64,000 bases of DNA from Forficula auricularia (taxonomy: Eukaryota; Arthropoda; Insecta; Dermaptera; Forficulidae). The translations under genes were made by a program, and so were the position numbers. The stretch spans positions 62,001-126,000 of the forward strand of contig JALMQS010000259.1 of the NCBI GenBank assembly GCA_024734495.1. Direction: 5' to 3'. The notes below the pieces were generated by a model. It was not told where the DNA came from. It did not search any database and worked only from the letters and a program-made list of their open reading frames with translations. Position 1 is the stretch's first letter; each line of letters opens with the position of its first letter. Below, one piece after another: positions 33,101 through 43,540 of this stretch.

Positions 33101-33329
33101 TAACTTCGATTTATTGGAAAATTAATACAATTGGTGAAAATCACGATAAGGGTGACATCTACTTGCAGTATATAGTAGAATTAATAGTTACATGTAATGC
33201 AATTATAATAAAGTAAAGAAAATTTAAGGAAATATAAAACTCTAAGTAGGTTTCAAAAAAATAAATAAATTAATTAAATTTTATATTCTTTAGGTATAGA
33301 TGGAAATAAAAGTGTGGCCAAAATCTGGG

Positions 33330-33400
33330 AGTAATAAATTTATTTAGCCTTCCGCCGACGTTTTGAAACCTCACTGGAATTCCTCACGGCAGATGCTAGT
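33330..33400 (-). ncRNA. decayed hammerhead-like tail
   Basis: Minus strand GUGAGGAAUUCCAGUGAGG, then UUUCAAAACGUCGGCGG. It follows the CUGAGGA...GAAACGUC pattern with both halves mutated at one base. No inverted partner found close by. Confidence 0.35.
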
Positions 33401-33559
33401 TAATATATTTATCGATGCAAAAACTCATTAAGTGCATCAAAACAACCCAGATGTGCTTGTGTTATTTTTAATAGTATGCACGTAACGAGTTTTTGGATCG
33501 ATAAATATGACCGAAAGTTACAACTACCTACTTTTAGATTTCAATGCATCAAAAGTGTA

Positions 33560-33735
33560 CTTAGCAAGACTTTTTATACTTTTGAACTGACATTTCGGAT
33601 GATCTTCCCTCCTTCTTCAGGGTTCAAATGAAGGAAAATTATTACATGCTTCTTTCATTGACCTTTTAAGCCCTGAAGAAGGGAAGATCATCCGAAATGT
33701 CGGCTGAAAAGTATAAAAAGAAAAGGTTGCAATAC
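33560..33735. mobile_element. PLE foldback with two GAAAUGUC hammerheads
   Basis: Arms TATACTTTTGAACTGACATT and complement meet near 33645. Minus strand: CUGAAGA (33620-33614), short GGA/UCC stem II, GAAA (33596-33593), U-GUC. Plus strand: CUGAAGA (33673-33679), GAAA (33694-33697), U-GUC. Both retain all core bases and GUC, and both lack a real stem III. Confidence 0.65.
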
Positions 33736-34225
33736 ATTTTCTTTTCTTGGTAAGTAATCATCTTTATATACATATATATTATATACTTGGACTGATTGCC
33801 TTCCATTCAATCCCGAGTTATTAAAAGCCAACCTTTAAATAATATAATAAAATATCTTCTCTTGTGATAATTTTTGTTAAATTTCTATCTCTCAGAAATT
33901 ATTATTTTTTTATCCACGTTCATGCTCAACGCAAGAAACAAGGAACCTCATGGCCCTTGACCCATAACTCCTCACATACGAATTTCCTTCTTCTTGCACA
34001 TTATGCTGTAACTTATAAATATTAATGGACAATGGCATCTCCATGTTAACCAAATTTTAAGAACAAAATTCAAAGAGAGGAATTGATATAATATATTAAC
34101 TAATTAATTGATTCTAATTTGGTTGCCATAGTAAGAATAATGTAATTATTATTATTGATATTTTAGGTTAAAAAATAAAATGAGAGAGTGTTCTGTTTTT
34201 TAAATAAAATAATTTTTAATTATTT

Positions 34226-34270
34226 CTAGAGACTATAGTTTCGAAGGCATTGGCTTCATCATCAGTCTAT
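34226..34270 (-). ncRNA. hammerhead ribozyme, one stem II mismatch
   Basis: CUGAUGA (34265-34259), stem II with 5 of 6 pairs (one C-C), GAAA (34242-34239), C-UAUA-G, UC. Core and cleavage site intact. Confidence 0.65.
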
Positions 34271-34523
34271 CACAATATTTCAGTACTTAGTTACAAATTA
34301 GTTACAAATTAAGATTTATGCATTAAATTTTGAAAAATATATAATGTCTTTTTCTTCCATGCTTGGGAGATTAGAATGCAAATAAATTTAATTAAAATTT
34401 ATTTTACATTCTAATCTCCCAAGAGGAAACATGGAAAGAAAAAAACATTATATATTTTTCAAAATTTGCAATGCATAAATCTTAATTTGTAACTAATTTG
34501 TAATTAAATACTGAAATATTTGT

Positions 34524-34570
34524 GATAGACTGATGATGAAGGCAATGCCTTCGAAAACTATAGTCTCTAG
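34524..34570 (+). ncRNA. hammerhead with one extra A in GAAA
   Basis: CUGAUGA (34530-34536), perfect GAAGGC/GCCUUC stem II, then GAAAA instead of GAAA (34553-34557), C-UAUA-G, UC (34564-34565). The inserted A lies in the catalytic core and should weaken or abolish cleavage. Confidence 0.6.
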
Positions 34571-35126
34571 AAATAATTAAAAATTATTTTATTTAAAAAA
34601 CAGAACACTCTCTCATTTTATTTTTTAACCTAAAAATAAAAACAATTCTGTTACCATCGACAGTGAAATTTTTTATTCAACTATTATTGATATATAAAAA
34701 AACATGTTTTTTGTTCTAACTAATAAGTGTACTTCATAATTTATTTCTAACATATTGAATATTAAAAGTTACTTCACACATATTCATTTCTATCTTCTTA
34801 TTTATTTATTTTATTTTCTCTTTTTAGATTAATTAGTCTTTTCTGGAAATCTCCATCTCCTGTGAGCTGAGTGCACGCCATCCTCCACAATCTGCCAGCA
34901 CTAGGATTTTTTCAAATGTAAGTGGTCTTTCTTATTGATGCATTCTTAATTTCATATGACTTTGCCTAGCTAATTTTAAATTAATATCCAAGATTACTTT
35001 TGAATTTAGCTGAGTCTAAATAATTAAAACATAATTAATAATTTACACAATTAGAAAAGAAATGTTACTTCTTACTAAAAATAAAAACAATATTATAAAA
35101 ATTATATATAAAGGGATTATTGTAAT

Positions 35127-36217
35127 CAGAGAGGTAGCTACGGGGGGGGAGAACCCCTATCACGAGGCTCATGGGATGACTAACGGCAACATGAAAAAAC
35201 TTTTCTTATGGCAAACTATCCGTAATTAAATATATTTCATATCTTTAATCAAGAATTATATGTTCCTTTTAATTTCTTGAAATACATTTTTAGTTCAATT
35301 AAATTGTTGTCTAAAGGGCCCTCTCGAGAAAGTTTTGGGAGTAGTTTTGATTTTTTTGATCCTATATGTTTTTTGATAGATCGAATCCGAATCTGAGATT
35401 TCTTAACAAAATTTCATAATGGAACATTGTGTCAAAAATGCAAAAAAAAAAAAAAAAAAAAGGTAAAAAATCTCCTTCGATTGTTTTAAGGCTCTCAGAC
35501 CATTATTTACAAAGATAGAGTCGTTTAAAGATTTTAAAGACAAAAAAATTTTAACATTTTTTTAAAAAAATCTTATAAATTCGATTGTTTTAATGGTCTC
35601 AGACCATTATTTACTGAGATTTTAAAGACAAAAAATTTCAGAAATTAAAAAAAAAATCTTATTCAACCTCATTGCGGCACGAGTTACAATTATCCATTTA
35701 AGATGAAACTTTGTTTGAATTCTATCAAATTTAATCTAGTTTAAAAATGTATAGAGTGGTCTTCTTTCATAGTCAAAATGGAAAAAAATCCAAAAAAGTG
35801 CTAGTTTTTGGGATTTGCGGAACGGAAAAAATAAGCAAATTTTCAACTAGCGCTTGAGCCCGAACGGTTGGTCGGAGAAAAAACATAAATAATGAAATTT
35901 GTAAGAAATTTTATGAACTTTCATTTTGAATAAGAAGGTTATTTACGAAAAGTTTATAGTTTTGGAGTTATAAGCAAAAAACCGCCTTTTTTGCATTTTG
36001 ACAATGTTCCGTGACGAAATTTTATTAACAAGCTTCAGATTCATATTCAGCACACCAAAAAACATAAAGATCGAAGAAATTAAAACTACCCCAAAACTTT
36101 CCGGGTAAAAACACAATTTAAATGGACTATTTATTTTAATAAAAAAAAAATCCCACTAAATATTTTGCTTTGTAGATTGCCCCCCCCCCCCATGAAAATT
36201 TTCTGGCTACGCCACTG
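35127..36217. mobile_element. hAT-like element with long inverted arms
   Basis: Ends CAGAGAGGTAGCTACGGGGG and CTGGCTACGCCACTG are flanked by identical ATTGTAAT at 35119-35126 and 36218-36225. Sub-terminal arms are inverted copies (AATTAAATTG..GTCTAAAGGG / complement; AAAGTTTTGGG; GGAACATTGT..CAAAA). The right end CAGTGGCGTAGC is shared with the hAT at 55975. No transposase. A further piece of the family lies at 63730-64000. Confidence 0.85.
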
Positions 36218-36274
36218 ATTGTAATAACAATCATGACAAGCCACATGATTTTAATCAAACATTTTTTTTAATAC

Positions 36275-36510
36275 ATTATTCACTGCCTTTTTTTATCCAA
36301 CCATAGCTGCTATGATTCGAAAAAAGCACACATTAAAAATAGTTGCTACCAAAAATATGTGGTATTTAATTTTTCTAAAACTTAAAAGCCTCTTATGTTT
36401 TCAGATTTAGAATAATTTATAAAATTAAACACTACAAATTTTTGGTAGCAACTATTTTTAATGTGTGTTTTTTCGAATCATGCATCTATGGTTGGATAAA
36501 AGACAGTGAA
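36275..36510. repeat. palindrome, ~90-bp arms
   Basis: CACTGCCTTTTTTTATCCAA...GCACACATTAAAAATAGTTG pairs with its complement ending GGATAAAAGACAGTG. Centre at about 36395. No ORF, no hammerhead core. Confidence 0.65.
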
Positions 36511-36532
36511 TTTAATTAAAAAATAAAATAAA

Positions 36533-37080
36533 ATTTTGTCGATTAAAAATTTACATTTTGTATAATATTTCTCACTAATGATTAGGCACAGTTAAAAAAA
36601 ATTGTTTCTTGTTTATTAGGAAAAATAACTTAAAATAATAATAACTAATACTTTTAATCTAAATCTAGTAAAAAATGGACTATTTTTAAATAATAAAATA
36701 AATATTCAAATATTTCAGTTTGTTTTTTTATTAAAATTAAGTAATTTCAATATATAGAAAATAATTTATTTGAAAATATTTTAAACAAAATATTGCAAGT
36801 ATAATTTTTCTGCTTTCTTTTGTTAATTTGTGGAATTGGAGTTGCCCATCTGAAAAAAAAATAGAATTAATATATTTTATAAAATAGGAAATACAAGAAT
36901 ATTTTATATTATGACGAATTAGAATTATATTAAAATATTAAATAATTTAATTAAAATTATAGGTATATTCTAATAATTGTATTTATTTATTTTAAAGATC
37001 ACTTGCTGATTCAATCTCCCTGGTATTAAGTTCATCTTCAAGAAAATTTTAAAAACTTTGGAATATGATATGTAATTTTA
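36533..37080. repeat. duplicated segment, partner at 43.3-44.2 kb
   Basis: Matches 43290-43370 plus 43650-44160 in the same orientation: TTTATTAGGAAAAATAACTT, TTAAAATTAAGTAATTTCAA, TTGCCCATCTGAAAAAA, GATCACTTG.TGATTCAATC. Splice-like signals occur (CTTTTACAG before GATCACTTG in the second copy; on the minus strand TTTTTCAG before ATGGGCAACTC), but no frame is convincingly conserved. Confidence 0.6.
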
Positions 37081-37134
37081 GATTTGGAACCTTAAATATA
37101 AATTCTTTCCTAAAATATTAATAAAAGATAAGAG

Positions 37135-37375
37135 TAAATAAATATTATATTTAATATTCATTTACTATGAGTTAAGGATTCTTGGTCACTTGTTTCACAT
37201 TAAAATTAAAAAATTATTAAAAGATGTAAAAATTTTTCTTTTTCAATATATTTATATATATTTCGGGCCATCAACCCATCTTCAAGAAGTACAGAAAATA
37301 ACTGTGAAACAAGTGACCAAGAATCCTTAACTCATAGTAAATGAATATTAAATATAATATTTATTTACTTCTTAT
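37135..37375. mobile_element. PLE-type foldback
   Basis: Arms TTAATATTCATTTACTATGA and GTTAAGGATTCTTGGTCACT at 37148-37200 recur inverted at 37303-37365. Between them, on the minus strand, UUGAAGAUGGG...GGCCCGAAAUAUAU follows hammerhead order with a damaged first core base and an AU stem III like the 38.1 kb copy. Confidence 0.6.
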
Positions 37376-37779
37376 CTTTATTAAAGATGTTTCCACCTTG
37401 CACCAACACCACAATCTCTACTAATTAAAATATTAATGTTAATTAAATTGATTGGGAGGCGTTTCAATAGTTTATAAAATATTAATGTTCGAAAGAAATT
37501 TAGAATTTAAAATTTTAAGGATCTTTGGAATATTCAATGTTAATTGACTAAATAAGTGATAGAAAAATATATTTTTAAATAATTTTCTAATAAAAAAAAA
37601 GATTCTATTAGATTTAAACCTGTAAGAGGAAACTAAAAAAATATTGGCCACTCCTGTTGCCTTAAAGAATAACTTAAGCATTATTCAAACATAGAAGGGA
37701 AAATATAATCTTATTTTGGATTAAAATTACTTAACTCTTATTATATATTTCACAAATGAAAATTCATAATAAGTAGACC

Positions 37780-38044
37780 GAAACGCATGGTTTTGATTAA
37801 TTTTTTTTTATCAAATTAGTTTAAGAAGTTTTTTAGATATTTCGAAAAAACGAAGCAAAAACACTTTCATGCACGATTACAATACTTGACCATACCCTGT
37901 AAGGTAAATTAAAAATATATTCTTTCGAAGGAGAATATATTATATTAAAAAATATATATTAAAAAAATAAAAGTTGAAAAATCCTACCTCGGTCAGAGTT
38001 GGCAGATGAGTAGATGGAGAAAGCGAGGTTTAACTAGTTGATAA
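37780..38044 (-). repeat. duplicated segment, copy B, part 1
   Basis: Reverse counterpart of about 9955-10215. It includes the 3' part of the second candidate exon (TTTCTCCATCTACTCATCTG on the minus strand) and its donor GAGGTAGG, followed by the TTTACCATACA-like module. The exon's start and acceptor were lost, replaced by the PLE to the right. Confidence 0.75.
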
Positions 38045-38154
38045 CTTTTAAGGAGTTAGGTGTTGGTTCTAGGTGAAACATTTTAGAATAATAATAAAAC
38101 TTGAGCAAGATGCGAGGTAGGTTTCACAAAAAAGAAATAAAACAAAATTGAGTT

Positions 38155-38200
38155 TTGAATTCGATATATTTCGGGGGTGAGCCCATCATCAGGAGTCAAA
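38155..38200 (-). ncRNA. PLE 3'-tail hammerhead ribozyme
   Basis: CUGAUGA (38192-38186), stem II GGG/CCC around CUCA, GAAA (38172-38169), then U-AU-A as a one-pair stem III and UC; predicted cleavage after 38163. Stem I begins C-G and U-A. This copy lies in the tail of the element that carries the GIY-YIG ORF, in the sense orientation, which ties the motif to a PLE. Confidence 0.7.
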
Positions 38201-38513
38201 GTAAACTGATTATACAATGGAAAAATAATTTTAAAAATAACAATTTTTTTCAATATTTTTTGAAATGTATGTGGTGAGGGGAAACGGGAAAGTAGGGGTA
38301 AGAAGGGAAGTTGTTCTAAGAATTAATATTTTCGACAAATGAAAAAATTTGAGTTTTGAACCAGCTGAAGGGAAGCTCTACCTACTATTATAATAATAAA
38401 GAATGGGAACGTATGTGACAGGGTACAACTGGAAAAGTGACTGAGAGGGTACAATAATATATTCATTAATATATTCAATGTGCGAACAATAGAAGGAATG
38501 TTTAGTTAATTTA

Positions 38514-39029
38514 TTATAATATATAATCAATAATTGTATTTTTATGCACTTCTAATTGGTTATTTAAAATATTTGAATTATTTGATAGGGCTATTTTAAT
38601 TTCCGTGGATTCTAAGAGATCCAATTTAAGGCCTTTTCTTTCGAAATGAATGGGGATAGGGTTATTATTAGTGGTGGAATGATTGAATTCATGTAAATGA
38701 ATTGCGAAGGCTGAGGTCGAATCTAAATTAATGTTATCGGATCTATTGAGACGATTAAGAGCTCTTACATGCTCAGAGTAACGTATTTTGAATGAACGAC
38801 CTGTCTGACCTACATAAAAAGCATCACAATCGTGACAAGTTAATTTATACACTCCTGATTTGTCTAATTTATCAATTTTGTCTATTTTATTGTTAATTAA
38901 TTGGGAGCCTAAATTGTTGTTGTTGTATAAAGCAGGAGTGATTCCATATGATCTAAGAGTATAAGCTAATGGAGATGTCGGATGATTAGAAATGATGATG
39001 GGCTCACCCCCGAAATATATCGAATTCAA
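38514..39029 (-). pseudogene. GIY-YIG endonuclease domain of a PLE
   Basis: The C-terminal endonuclease of Penelope-like retroelements nicks DNA for target-primed insertion. GVYKLTC and YVGQTGR form the GIY...YIG core, with a CHDC zinc-type pair between them as in PLEs. RSFKIRYSEH gives the catalytic-region Arg, FAIHLHEFNHS a conserved His, and LLESTEIK the acidic residue expected for metal binding. The ORF ends at a normal stop (38514). The first ~10 codons come from the inverted tail copy, the first codon is TTG not ATG, and no reverse transcriptase precedes it. It is a 5'-truncated relic whose domain still looks intact. Confidence 0.88.
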
Positions 39030-39111
39030 AACTCGATTTTGTTTTATTTCTTTTTGTGAAACCTACCTCGCATCTTGCTCAAGTTTTATTATTATTTTAG
39101 CCTATAATTAA

Positions 39112-39239
39112 TAATATTAATTAGAGATAGAGAAATAACTTACTCTTTTAGCGCTGTGTTTCCCATGAGGCAGAAGACGGCTGACTGAATGCGCGCTGCT
39201 CGCGTTAACCGTCCCGTTAGTGATAACCCGACCGCTCGG
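39112..39239 (-). repeat. duplicated segment, copy B, part 2 (exon 1 copy)
   Basis: Reverse counterpart of 8809-8938, including the donor AAAAGAGTAAGTT and CATTCAGTCAGCCGTCTTCT. The intron junction TTAATATTA-TTAATTATAGG (39101-39120) is the site where copy A holds the Helitron. It ends at CCGCTCGG (39232-39239), the left TSD of the composite block. Confidence 0.8.
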
Positions 39240-39507
39240 CAAGGGCGGATCCAGGAATTTTTTATGGGGGGGGGGGGGGGGTGAATGTATATAAGGTACC
39301 CGATCTACTTTTTATCTCGGAAGTGTGTCGCGATCGAATTGTCCAACCGGGGGGGGGGGGGGGTCAGAGACGCCCCCCCACACACACACATATATAGAAC
39401 TTTATTTTCAATTTTAAAATTTTTTTTTTACAAATTTTTTGCCAGGCACGGGCCTCTATGGGGGGGGGGGCGATCGCCCCCTCCGCCCCCCCCTGGATCC
39501 GCCCTTG
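39240..39507. mobile_element. hAT-like MITE E1 (CAAGGGCGGATCC ends)
   Basis: Terminal repeats CAAGGGCGGATCCAGG and CCTGGATCCGCCCTTG enclose a 268-bp body with poly-G tracts, GTGTGTCGCGATCGAATTGT and CACACACACA. Left flank is CCGCTCGG; right flank GCCTAACC does not match it. Same orientation as E2 (48094-48414). No ORF; the 80-codon frame across it is low complexity. Confidence 0.85.
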
Positions 39508-39671
39508 GCCTAACCCGACCTCCATAATCTCTTTGAATACACAAACTCCAACAATCGCTCCTTAAATCGATGAATTCCTCTGATATTCTTTATCTCACTT
39601 GGCATTTTGTTATATTATTCCGACAAACCCTTATAAAATAATTTTATTCATCTGGCAAATACATATATTAC

Positions 39672-39871
39672 AATAATTAAATAATTCCAATGGATTAATC
39701 ATACACAATATATTGTTAAATAACTTGAATTTATTATCTTTCTTTTCTTTTTTACTTTTTCAATGAGTAATTGGTCATATTAAATTTTGAATTTTTTTCA
39801 TCATTAATAAGACTAATTAATTTACGTTTTAATAATTTAACGTTTTTCGTGATTGTGTTGTTGTCATTAAA
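39672..39871 (+). repeat. direct repeat, copy 1 of 2
   Basis: AATAATTCCAATGGAT, TTTTTCAATGAGTAATTGGT, TTTACGTTTTAATAA and GATTGTGTTGTTGTCATTAA recur in the same order at 41493-41688. Copy 2 is preceded by a Helitron-like end where copy 1 is not. No ORF. Confidence 0.75.
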
Positions 39872-40229
39872 ATGAGGAGGTTATCAATTCACCGAAATCT
39901 TTTTTTTCTTAGTATGTGCCTCGATTTCTTTTTACCATGTGGACCGATTTATTAAAACAATTGTTTATTATTTTTTCAGATTCATTAATCTCAACTATGG
40001 CTTATGGCTCCTGTGAAAACTGGTTCACTCTCTTAAATGCATTTGGTTTCTATTTTCAATTCATCTCCATCATTCAATATTGTGTTCAAACTGAAGACAA
40101 AAGGATACCATCATTATGAAAAGGTAGTAAGTATATCCTATATATATTTATTATTAAACAGCAGGATCCTTGTCCACCAAAGCATCTAATAAATAAGCTG
40201 ACGTGTTCTGATGTGGCCATCCACTTGAC

Positions 40230-40766
40230 TTTACCATACAACCTGGCCCCTCACTTATATGTAATATTTAATAAAATTATTTATAATAATGTAGGGGAGG
40301 GGGTTAGTTTTTGCATTTTAGACTTCTGGTATCCCACTGATTTTGTATACAAAATTTGATTGAGTTTGGTCAAATGGCCTAGATTTTTGATTTTTAACCC
40401 CCTCCACCTCCCTTAATTTTGGGTCGATATGCACCAAAATCTAATCAGCTCTTAATCTCAATGGACCAAAACTACGTGTGAAATTTGGTTTCGATATTCT
40501 AACTAGTTTTTGAGCTAGTTCGTCCACAAAATTTGGTAACGCACAGACTAACAGACATTTTGACAAAAAATATATTATCTCGAAAAATATAATTTTTTCG
40601 ATGTTCACTTATTAGGGCTTTTTTGTAGAGCGAAATGCCATGGTTTCGCTCAATTTTTTTAATCGAAATAGTTTCAGCCGTTTTTGAGATATTTCGAAAA
40701 AAAGAAGGAAAAAAACCACTTTTTTCATGCACGATTACAATACTTGACCATACCCTGTATGGTAAA
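40230..40766 (-). mobile_element. TTTACCATACA-family element, complete ends
   Basis: Both TTTACCATACA ends present, read on the minus strand. Sections follow the same order as 59788-60556. Sequence shared with other copies continues outside the low-coordinate end (CACTTGA, GATGTGGCCATCCA). The two long frames in it are artefacts. Confidence 0.7.
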
Positions 40767-41329
40767 GTAAAATATATCATGCAATATTTATATATACACT
40801 GCGGTGCAAAAAAATTGAGCCACCAATAGAAACTTTATTAAATAGCAAATTATTTAAAATTTTTTACAAATAACCATATGATTTGTTCTTTTAACTCCTA
40901 AACTAACTTATTCAATAAATATTTTTGATTATTAACTTTTAAGGAGTTCGGTGTTGCGTTGTTGTGTTTTTTATTTTTGATTATTTTTGAATTAAAAAAA
41001 AAATAAGTAAAATTAAATTAAAAGATACAATTACACATTATCATACTTTCTCAATATCCCTTTATATTTGAATAAAGTTGTAATAAACGTTCAAATTCCA
41101 TTTAAAATATCAATCAAATGAATCATTTTGAATTAAGCATCATTAATAGAAAGATAAAATATATAAAATGGATATTTCTGAAGTTCAACCAGTTCAAATT
41201 GTCTGCCTAATTAATCAAAGACTAAGTCAATTACAAGTGGCAAGTACACTTTCAATAAGCAATAATTTCAATAATGTATGGAAACTTGTAAAAAAATTAA
41301 AAATAATTTACTATTTAATATAATATTCG

Positions 41330-41486
41330 GGGGTTTGGGTTGGGGTGGGAACGGGGGGGGTGGAGGTGGCGGGCGGGGGGTGAGTGTGGGTTTCGGGGGG
41401 TCCAGGGGGCGTGTACTATATATATATATATAGCTTTTAACTTGAAGCAAAAAGTTACCGAGCATCGCTCGATGCCCAAGTACTAA
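41330..41486 (+). mobile_element. Helitron-like 3' end
   Basis: G-rich tract like the interior of the 8939 Helitron, a TA run, then hairpin CGAGC-ATC-GCTCG (41459-41471), an 11-base spacer and CTAA directly before T. In the repeat partner (39672) the sequence TTAAATAATTCC is present without this end. CTAA fits the CTRR terminus. The 5' end is not identified. Confidence 0.5.
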
Positions 41487-41492
41487 TTAAAT

Positions 41493-41688
41493 AAATAAAT
41501 AATTCCAATGGATGGTCATACTCAATACATTGTTAAATAATTCGAATTTATAGTCTTAATTTTTACTTTATTTATTTTTCAATGAGTAATTAGTCATATT
41601 AAATTTTGAATTTTTTCATCATTAATAAGAGTATTTAATTTACGTTTTAATAACTTAACGTTTTTCGTGATTGTGTTGTTGTCATTAA
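41493..41688 (+). repeat. direct repeat, copy 2 of 2
   Basis: Partner of 39672-39871. It ends at TTGTCATTAAG, where the inverted-repeat element at 41690 begins. Confidence 0.75.
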
Positions 41689-41689
41689 G

Positions 41690-42390
41690 GTAGTTGTTTC
41701 ACCATATGGGTTTTCTTAGGATTTTTTTGAAATTTAGACAGATTATTATTTAAATACTTCTGCATCGATTGGTGGCAAAACGAAATTTATGAACAATATA
41801 GTTCCGGAGATATTAAATTCCAAAGATAGAGTTTTTCAGACTCTTATAACATTGCACTAACTATACGGGATTTCGGAAAGTTTACATACATATTTAATTA
41901 TAATTAAGAAACTCTTCTTACCGTTGTTATAAAAAACTAAACCAACATTAAACAATAACTAATACAGTTTTTAAGAAAATTTTACTTCATAGTTACAACA
42001 CAGTTTCTGAGATAATAATTAATGTATAATGAAAAATTTACACTAAAAACAAGGTGACAACAACGCATTTATTTAACCTAAAAAGTGTGTTATCTTTAGT
42101 AATTTCTTTGACGTTTTTTCCCTTCAGCCAATGTCGGAACAGCTTTCAATTTCTTATTAAGAACTTTTTGTTTTATAAATTTCCCTTTATAATGTACTTT
42201 ATCTAAAATTTCTATGATAAAATATATACAAGTTCGGGCAGTGATGCCAGATTTGTCAAACGAGCACGGGATTGGCTAGTAGTGGTACATAAACAGCAAA
42301 AAGTTTTGGGCCTATGAATTATGAATCCTTATTGACTGTTCTATATACTCTAGCATTAACTTTTTGCTAGTATTGTCACGAAACAACTAC
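41690..42390. mobile_element. possible TIR element GTAGTTGTTTC
   Basis: GTAGTTGTTTC at 41690-41700 and its complement at 42380-42390 form perfect 11-bp inverted repeats. The last 55 bases recur at 12257-12312. No TSD is clear and no ORF is recognisable. Could be a MITE, or the ends of an older transposon. Confidence 0.45.
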
Positions 42391-42399
42391 ATTAATATC

Positions 42400-42650
42400 G
42401 GCTTTCTAAGTGATTTGAGCTGATTCATCTTTTAACTCCATGATCTCTTGCATTTCACATTATTGTAGACAAACCATTTCTCGTCCCAAGTGATAATTCT
42501 TTTAAAAAAATGGTTTATTTACTTGAAGCTTTAGAAGCAAATCTCTTGGAAAACAACGAAATGACTTTCCGAACGAACTAATAGTATTAATTTGTAGATG
42601 TGTGTCTTGATAATGTCTTTCAATTTGATTCATAATAGGGATTCTTTTTC
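42400..42650 (-). pseudogene. mariner transposase fragment
   Basis: The minus strand encodes FFKRIITWDEKWFVYNNVK followed by CKRSWS and a stop. RI(I/V)T.DEKW..Y.N is the block holding the first catalytic Asp of mariner transposases. Upstream, RHYQDTHLQINTI-like sequence is in a shifted frame. Frames are broken on both sides, so this is an inactive relic. Confidence 0.75.
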
Positions 42651-42934
42651 ATTCAAAAATAGTTTTTCAATAGAAACTCTCGAATTTCTATAGAGTTTAA
42701 TGAGGGATCTCCAATTATGAGCTGGCAGCATTTTGCATTGCTAAGGTCAGGTGGGGTAACTGGGGCCGGGGGCAACTGGGCCAGGGGTCCTGTAACCCCA
42801 GAGCTTTTTAATTTTACCGCATTTTTTTAGCGCAATTCACTTTTTCATATTGGTGGGAAATTTTCAGTGTTCCTGAATTAGAGAAATTTCTTTAAGTTTA
42901 TTTTATACTTAAGTACATAGTTAAGTGAAAAAGT

Positions 42935-43140
42935 TACTTTCGAAAGTTACTTCGAAAGAAGTTACTTTTTTTACCCTTGAATTTTAAGAGACAGTTGATA
43001 AGGGTCCCCCCTTATCATCAGTTTTCCAATTTTTTTAGAAAATAAATATTTGAATTTCGAAGGGATTATACTTATTTTTAGTAGAGTATTTTTTAAAGAT
43101 ATAGGAAATCATAATTTCTTCCAAAAAACCTGAAAAAAGT
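42935..43140 (-). repeat. ~176-bp satellite monomer
   Basis: Reverse orientation relative to 44754-45060. Shared words: GATTTCCTATATCTTTA, ACTCTACTA..AATAAGTATAAT, AAATATTTATTTTCTAAAAA, GATAAGGGGGGACCCTTATC. Flanked by partial repeats of GAAAGTTACTT. Confidence 0.6.
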
Positions 43141-43429
43141 TACTTTTTTTTACCCTTTCTTTAAAAAAAAATTGAATTGTGAACAAAATTTTATAAAATA
43201 TCCATATGAAAATATGATCTCAAATGATAAAAATACCTATTGATTTTAATAAACAGAATTTATAGTTATTAATTTTTACTAATTAAAAAAACAAATAACA
43301 TTCGGTTGATTAAAAAATTTTCATTTGTACAATATCGCACTAATGATTATTAGTTTATCACTTAATTAATAAAGTAAAGGGAGTGTAGTTTCACAATGAA
43401 TGAAATAAAACTCAAAGATGTGTATATAA

Positions 43430-43470
43430 GCTCAATATATTTCGGATTATTAGTCCATCATCAGGAGTTT
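43430..43470 (-). ncRNA. hammerhead, AUAU stem III type (minus arm)
   Basis: CUGAUGA (43464-43458), GGA/UCC stem II with inner U-A pair, GAAA (43443-43440), U-AU-A then UU. Same sequence as the plus arm. Confidence 0.55.
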
Positions 43471-43497
43471 ACATTAAAAACAGTTTTTAATCTGTAA

Positions 43498-43540
43498 ACT
43501 CCTGATGATGGACTAATAATCCGAAATATATTGAGCTTAT
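43498..43540 (+). ncRNA. hammerhead, AUAU stem III type (plus arm)
   Basis: CUGAUGA (43502-43508), stem II GGA (43510-43512) with UCC (43520-43522), GAAA (43523-43526), U-AU-A, UU (43531-43532). UU is an allowed but weak cleavage dinucleotide. Confidence 0.55.

Larger units (their letters stand above)
34150..34680. mobile_element. 500-bp PLE palindrome
   Basis: Arms run from TTTTAGGTTAAAAAATAAAA to the complement ending GGTTAAAA-like near 34640, centred at about 34400 (CTAATCTCCCAAGAGG). The right arm also extends to sequence shared with 25085-25140 (TCGATGGTAACAGAATTG). It carries two hammerheads. Confidence 0.75.
38045..39100 (-). mobile_element. Penelope-like element, 5'-truncated, tail-inverted
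   Basis: Minus-strand order: an inverted copy of the 3' tail (39100-38990), the C-terminal GIY-YIG coding part, about 320 bases of 3' UTR with T- and C-rich patches, the hammerhead (38200-38155), then the tail itself (to 38045, ending CACCTAACTCCTTAAAAG). Tail copies at 38090-38192 and 38995-39098 are inverted to each other. The join between inverted tail and coding part falls at ATCATCA, shared by both. The reverse transcriptase part is absent, so it cannot move itself. It sits in copy B of the duplicated segment and replaced about 70 bases including an exon start. Confidence 0.85.

Noticed and set aside
34828..34919. Possible exon between TTTTTAG and GTAAGTGG
   Set aside because: No frame is open across it, no ATG, and no repeat or duplicate supports the splice sites. 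Could be a leader exon, but unsupported.
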